The notes under the pieces: generated by a model | The model's database searches: none | Told to the model about the DNA's origin: nothing | The model's input: the letters and a program-made list of their open reading frames with translations, nothing else | Virus record (IMG/VR): IMGVR_UViG_3300032323_000741 | Coordinates: 1 to 25,425 of that record | DNA length: 25,425 bases | Source: a virus | Direction: 5' to 3' (one strand) | In this document: positions 21,312-25,425 of the stretch, piece after piece | How positions within the stretch are numbered: the first letter of the stretch is position 1 | Layout of the letters: each line of letters begins with the position of its first letter | Program-made: the position numbers and the translations under genes

Positions 21312-23597
21312 TTAGCCTCCCCAGACTACAAGATAATTTGCCGCCGGTGTTGATCTTTGTTCTGTATTCTGCACCCAAACTCTAATTCTGTCACTTAAAT
21401 ATGAATAGGTACATCGAATACTATCGTTACCGTCAACTCCCCCAGCATAGTGTACCACATTAATAGACGGTATAAATGCTATTAGATTTCCCATACTTTT
21501 ACCTGCGGGCGGATATACATCAAAAAAGTTTGCTCCGTCATTAAATGAACCTACCTGATTGGTAAATCCAGCTATACTTGATGATATGCCTGAGATAATT
21601 TGAAATTGTGGTAATCTACTATCAACATATTGTTTAGGAGTAGCATGAAGTGCTGAAACTGGATTTCCATTTAAGGTCAAATAGCCTGTCATTGTATCAC
21701 CGGCTTTTGCAACTTTGGTTGAATCAGTAGCTGTAATTGTTATATCTGCAGTACCGTTAAATGATACTCCATTAATATTTCTAGATGTTTGTAAACTGGT
21801 TGCAGTGCCGGCATTGCCAGAAACTGTGCCTGTAACATTACCTACTAAATTAGCTGTGACCGTACCTGCGGCAAAATTTCCACTGGCATCTCGTGCTACA
21901 ACTTTGCTAGCGGTATTTGTTGAAGTTGCATCTACTGCAATAGTTGCACCAATCACTCCGTCATAGTTAGCAATAGCACCGCTAGTTGTAGTATTAACTA
22001 GTGTTAAAAAAGATCCTTTAGTTAGTGGTTCTCTACTAGATGGTATCCAACTTAGGCCGCCGGCACCAGCAGTAAGTACTGTACCTGCTGCACCCAGGCC
22101 TAACATTGCTGTTGTGCCGGCAGCAGTCTGATATGGTATCGCTCCTAGTCCGCCACCTGCAATATTTGTTGCGGTAGTAGCTAATGTTGCTGTATCTGCG
22201 TTACCAACTAAATTATTTGCATAGATATTATTAAATTTATAACCAGTAATACCAAGATTAGTTGTATTGTCGCCGATAATTGCAGGAGCGTTCGGGCCGC
22301 CTAATGATAGAGAAGTGGCTGCATCAACAAACGACACGTCTGGTCCTGAACTTCCCATATCAAAATTTAAAGTTCCTGATGTGGATCTTAGAGTTGGTCT
22401 AGCTGATTCTACTAAAAATTTTAGAGTACCGGCAGCCCCTATAGATATCCCAGCATCGGCTACTGCTAATGAGTTTAATGTACCTAAAGATACCAAACTT
22501 GATTGTGTAACCGTAGAATTTAGTGTGTTACCTGTGAGAGTTGCTGCTGCCGCAGGCACTGTAATGTTTGCTGTTCCGTTAAAAGTTACTCCGTTAATTT
22601 GTCTCGGAGTTGCCAATTGAGTAGCAGAGTTAGCATTACCAGTTAAAGTAGCTCCTACAAAGACTGTGGCTTGTACAGTATCAAAACTACTGGTGCCTGA
22701 AGTAGCTGTAACATTACCTGTAACATTACCTACAAGATCGGCTGTGATTGTACCTGCTGCAAAACCTCCAGAACTGTTCCTTGCTACTACTTTACCTATC
22801 TGATTAGCAGAAGTTGCATCAACTGACCATGTTGTTGGAGCACTGCCGTCAAAATCAGAACCTAAAATATAAGTACCTTTAATCAGTTTATTAGTAGTTG
22901 ACGCCTTAACTGTAATATCTGATAGGCCATCAAAAGGTACACTATTAATTAATCTTGCAATAGATAACTTATCTGCACTGCTGGCATTACCTATTAAGTT
23001 ACCTTCAAGATTATATCCCGAGGCCATAGTAATGCCTGGTTTAACAGAGCTGGCAAATCCTGGCAGAGCATTTACAGCGAAATCTATAATAAAGGAATCA
23101 CCGGCTCCTATGGCAATAACTGTATCATCAATTTCAAAAAATATTACTGGATGAGATCTTCCATTAACATCAATTAGCACTGTTGATCTTGCTCTAGTAA
23201 TTCCAAATCCTGGTGCCGCCTCAGGACCAACTAGTCCCCAGTCTGTGCCGGTATAAATCTTTAACTGCGTCGATGTAGTATCTAACCACAGAGATCCAGC
23301 ATTAGGATCAACTGGTTCGGTGTCGCTTAGTTTTACTCCAATAGGATTCCAATTAGCACCATCATAAATGTTAGCCAGTTTAGTATCAGTATCAAACCAA
23401 ATCTGACCAGTCAGTGGACGTTGAGGAGGATCATTATTAGCAAAGTTTTCTAATAGATAAACAAAATTTTCGTTTTGTGTTTCACCGTAGCCAACATAAT
23501 TTCTACCTACAAGACCTAGGCTGGTGGAGGTATCTATAGTTCCATCTTCTAAAACTATTAACTGCTCTCCGCTAAATTTATTAATTATATAGGCCAT
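21312..23597 (-). CDS. Tail-fibre-like protein with internal repeats, 761 aa
   Basis: Residues 1-130 are the shared module (LEDGTIDTSTSLGLVGRNY, ETQNENFVYLLENFANND, QIWFDTDTKLANIYDG, then LWLDTTSTQLKIYTG). The shaft holds three copies of a short unit ending I-N-x-V-x-F-x-G-x-x-x-I-T-V (about 205-232, 321-349, 595-623) and two near-identical 28-residue blocks (269-296 and 565-592, KVVAR..GxFAAGT..A.LVGNVTG). This is the repeating beta architecture of long fibres. The C-terminus from about 633 (MTGYLTLNGNPVSALHATPK, then RVWVQNTEQRSTPAANYLVVWGG) is a plausible receptor-binding tip. AGGAG at 23606-23610 is the SD, eight bases before ATG. Confidence 0.8.
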   Translation of the reverse strand: MAYIINKFSGEQLIVLEDGTIDTSTSLGLVGRNYVGYGETQNENFVYLLENFANNDPPQRPLTGQIWFDTDTKLANIYDGANWNPIGVKLSDTEPVDPNAGSLWLDTTSTQLKIYTGTDWGLVGPEAAPGFGITRARSTVLIDVNGRSHPVIFFEIDDTVIAIGAGDSFIIDFAVNALPGFASSVKPGITMASGYNLEGNLIGNASSADKLSIARLINSVPFDGLSDITVKASTTNKLIKGTYILGSDFDGSAPTTWSVDATSANQIGKVVARNSSGGFAAGTITADLVGNVTGNVTATSGTSSFDTVQATVFVGATLTGNANSATQLATPRQINGVTFNGTANITVPAAAATLTGNTLNSTVTQSSLVSLGTLNSLAVADAGISIGAAGTLKFLVESARPTLRSTSGTLNFDMGSSGPDVSFVDAATSLSLGGPNAPAIIGDNTTNLGITGYKFNNIYANNLVGNADTATLATTATNIAGGGLGAIPYQTAAGTTAMLGLGAAGTVLTAGAGGLSWIPSSREPLTKGSFLTLVNTTTSGAIANYDGVIGATIAVDATSTNTASKVVARDASGNFAAGTVTANLVGNVTGTVSGNAGTATSLQTSRNINGVSFNGTADITITATDSTKVAKAGDTMTGYLTLNGNPVSALHATPKQYVDSRLPQFQIISGISSSIAGFTNQVGSFNDGANFFDVYPPAGKSMGNLIAFIPSINVVHYAGGVDGNDSIRCTYSYLSDRIRVWVQNTEQRSTPAANYLVVWGG
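21316..21320 (-). promoter_or_regulatory. Shine-Dalgarno GGAGG deciding the 21309 start
   Basis: GGAGG lies six bases before the ATG at 21309 on the - strand. It also overlaps the last codons of the fibre gene, which explains the choice against the ATG at 21378. Confidence 0.7.
21822..22793 (-). repeat. Two copies of a 28-residue block within the 761-aa fibre gene
   Basis: Codons 269-296 (about 22793 down to 22710) and 565-592 (about 21905 down to 21822) encode near-identical blocks with KVVAR, FAAGT and LVGNVTG in the same places. They are separated by nearly 300 codons, so this is a dispersed internal duplication in the shaft. Confidence 0.65.
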
Positions 23598-23617
23598 TTA
23601 TGCCGCTCCTGTTTTTA

Positions 23618-25425
23618 TTATGCTGGTAAAAGTGTATCTGATGTGTGTACCCATGCACCTGCACTTAAAGTAAACAATTTGATAATTCTTGATGTTGATA
23701 TAGATGCTGAAGCAATAGTTGCTGATGGAAAACTAATGTTTGTTACTGCATTTGACGATGCTCCAGTTAAGTGATCTGTAATAAATGCTGCGGTTGACAC
23801 TGCTGGAGGCAATGAATTAATATCTAAACTGGTAGACGATGCACTAACTAATGTGCATAAAATTCTTGCTAATGTACCGGTTCTGTATTCTTCGGGAGGA
23901 TGAAGAATATTTAAAACATTAGTTATAATATAGGAATTAGGTTTTCCATCTGTTAGATCCATACTAAATCCAATGGATCGTGTTTCAATGGTATTGTCAA
24001 CATATTCTTTAGTGGCAGCATCTTGAGCACTAGTAGGATCAGCCATACCCGTGATCTTAGGACTGCCTATCAATGCCACATTGCCTGTGCCGTCTGGGGC
24101 TAATTCTAAATTTAAGTTGTTTTTAACTGTTGAGATTCGATTATCTTCTAGTCGCATTTCTACGTTTGCTGCCGCAGGATCAGGAGCGGCTCCACTAGGT
24201 CCAATATCTAAAACTTTTTGTGCTCCGAAGGTAACAACTCCAGGAATTGCTGTAATTGCATTTCCTAATCTATATTCACCGGTAAAAGGAAGTATAGGTT
24301 GGATCACCGGGGAACTACCGATTAAAAATGATTTTTGTGATGCTAGATTAATATCTTCTGAGACATTTAACCAATTATCAGCATTTGAATAAGAAATAGT
24401 TTTGTCTGTGGTTCCTTTGATAGTAATTCCTGCACCATCAGCGGAACTATTACTAGGACTGGCTACGTTGGCAATAACAATGTTTTTATCTTCTACGGTC
24501 AAGTTAGTTGTGTTAATAGTTGTAGTGGTGCCTTCTACAGTAAGATCTCCAGTAACTACTAGATTTCCGCCAACTAACACTTGACTGTCTGTAAATCCTG
24601 AATATAATCTAATTTCTCTAGTAGCGGAATTAATGATTACAGCATCTTCTTGATTAATACCTTTTCTAACGTTAAGAATTAAATTTTTGTCTGTAGATGC
24701 GTTTGACATAAAAATGTCTCCAGCAGTCACATATAAATTCATCTGCCCGGCAGATCCGACAACTAGTCCTAGATCTGTACTGATACGTACCTGTCCATTA
24801 ATAATATTAGAAGTATCAGTTCTTACATAGGTTGTAGCTAATGCACCGCCTAGCTGTTCAGCATTTGTACAAGTTACATTAAATTTTATGCCGGCTAGAT
24901 TACCAGCATTAAATCCAGGCTGAACATTTCCAGTAAAGCCAACAATTTCTATCTTAGGTGTAAAACTGTCTTTGGCAAATATGCCTAGCAGTATTCCGTT
25001 ATTATAAAGACTAGTAATAACTCGAGTTTGATTAAGCGTATCTAAAATACTGTCTACTCGTAGCCCGCTTACTCCTTGTGTTTGAGAATAGGCAGGTGCC
25101 AATAATACAGGGTCAGTTCCGTCAAAGAAATACAATTGTGCAGCAACATCATTCCACCATAAGTCACCAATAGATAATGTTTCTGGCTGTGTACTAGAAA
25201 TTGTAGCAGAACTAACTGGAATAAAATCTGAGCCGTTATAAACTTTTAATTTGTTTTCTGCAGTGTCAAACCATACTTGACCTCTTAACGGATATGTCGG
25301 GGCCTGTGTACTGGAAAAATTTTCTAACAGTTTGATAAAATTTTCATTCAGTGCTTCGCCAAAACCGCTGTAATTTTTACCAATTAAGGTAATGTCAGTG
25401 GATAAAGTATCAACCTGGCCGTCTG
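23618..25425 (-). CDS. Tail-fibre-like protein, partial at its N-terminus (601 aa visible)
   Basis: The frame is open to the window edge; an alternative start at 25135 is a TTG coding for Leu inside the gene, not the true start. The visible N-terminus (DGQVDTLSTDITLIGKNYSG, ALNENFIKLLENFSS, RGQVWFDTAENKLKVYNG, then LWWNDVAAQLYFFDG) is the module seen in the two other fibre genes, so only about 20 residues are probably missing. The middle includes TTTINTTNLTVEDKNIVIANV, a repeat known from phage fibre shafts, and PTSAQDAATKEYVDN marks the end of the shaft. The last 110 residues form a separate Ser/Thr-rich tip. The stop is 20 bases before ATG 23597 with no promoter between, so it probably heads a co-transcribed set. 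Confidence 0.78.
   Translation of the reverse strand, partial: DGQVDTLSTDITLIGKNYSGFGEALNENFIKLLENFSSTQAPTYPLRGQVWFDTAENKLKVYNGSDFIPVSSATISSTQPETLSIGDLWWNDVAAQLYFFDGTDPVLLAPAYSQTQGVSGLRVDSILDTLNQTRVITSLYNNGILLGIFAKDSFTPKIEIVGFTGNVQPGFNAGNLAGIKFNVTCTNAEQLGGALATTYVRTDTSNIINGQVRISTDLGLVVGSAGQMNLYVTAGDIFMSNASTDKNLILNVRKGINQEDAVIINSATREIRLYSGFTDSQVLVGGNLVVTGDLTVEGTTTTINTTNLTVEDKNIVIANVASPSNSSADGAGITIKGTTDKTISYSNADNWLNVSEDINLASQKSFLIGSSPVIQPILPFTGEYRLGNAITAIPGVVTFGAQKVLDIGPSGAAPDPAAANVEMRLEDNRISTVKNNLNLELAPDGTGNVALIGSPKITGMADPTSAQDAATKEYVDNTIETRSIGFSMDLTDGKPNSYIITNVLNILHPPEEYRTGTLARILCTLVSASSTSLDINSLPPAVSTAAFITDHLTGASSNAVTNISFPSATIASASISTSRIIKLFTLSAGAWVHTSDTLLPA

Larger units (their letters stand above)
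20784..23478 (-). repeat. Identical 15-base patch shared by two fibre genes
   Basis: AAATTTTCGTTTTGT occurs at 20784-20798 and 23464-23478 (+ strand text), at the same place in the N-terminal modules of the 599- and 761-aa fibre genes. The flanks are also similar, and the third gene has a diverged version near 25343. Such patches could let fibre genes recombine. Confidence 0.5.

Noticed and set aside
21312-21378. Upstream start at 21378 for the fibre chaperone
   Set aside because: It would overlap 67 bases of the fibre gene, while GGAGG sits exactly right for ATG 21309.
21822-22793. The repeats in the fibre gene as a CRISPR or tandem array
   Set aside because: The copies are two, far apart, in frame and protein-level repeats of a shaft, without spacers.
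22267-24584. Long + strand frames in the fibre genes
   Set aside because: They are shadows of Thr/Ala-rich fibre coding on the - strand, with no SD and no recognisable protein.
25133-25135. Start codon of the partial fibre gene at 25135
   Set aside because: It is a TTG coding for Leu inside an open frame that continues to the window edge with clear module homology.

Overview
The window looks like part of the genome of a T4-like marine myovirus (a cyanophage or pelagiphage type). It is AT-rich and packed: genes abut or overlap by a few bases and no gap reaches 300 bp. It carries several NATAAATA boxes of the kind used as late promoters by T4 and its marine relatives, a T4 RNase H/FEN-1 type 5' nuclease, and a run of tail-fibre-like proteins. 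I saw no rRNA, tRNA, integrase, insertion sequence or CRISPR array. The host cannot be fixed from this sequence; cyanobacteria and SAR11 are both plausible.

Region 1 (1-3992, + strand). A 5'-3' exonuclease/RNase H is followed by eight small tightly spaced genes that I can describe but not name. Several starts are fixed by good Shine-Dalgarno (SD) sequences. Two perfect TATAAATA boxes (1774-1781 and 2509-2516) lie in this block. The first is fused to a perfect 10-bp inverted repeat that ends at the next start codon.

Region 2 (3976-17091, almost all - strand). A sugar and glycan modification cassette. In transcription order it holds a 116-aa conserved protein, two GT-A-like DxD proteins in tandem, an unknown 205-aa protein, two more DxD proteins in tandem, an N-twitch radical SAM enzyme, a GT-B-like protein, an SGNH hydrolase and an NAD-dependent sugar epimerase. 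After a single + strand gene (7152-8339, a paralogue of the GT-B-like protein) come a second radical SAM protein with a B12-binding-like N-terminus and a nucleotide-sugar dehydrogenase. ATGA overlaps couple many of the genes. Late-promoter-like boxes on both strands sit in the 30-bp divergent gap at 7122-7151.

Region 3 (17156-25425, - strand). Virion adhesin genes: three long fibre proteins that share an N-terminal module (the first cut by the window edge), a small tail-fibre assembly chaperone-like protein, and two paralogous adhesin-like proteins. One fibre protein ends in a domain resembling self-processing or chaperone C-termini of phage appendages.

Working picture (inference): the adhesin genes and the sugar cassette lie side by side on one strand. 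The cassette could make and transfer an unusual sugar, either onto the virion fibres or onto the host surface. Paired paralogues recur along the window (GT-B-like, two DxD pairs, the adhesin pair and the fibre triplet), which suggests growth by duplication and divergence at a host-range locus.
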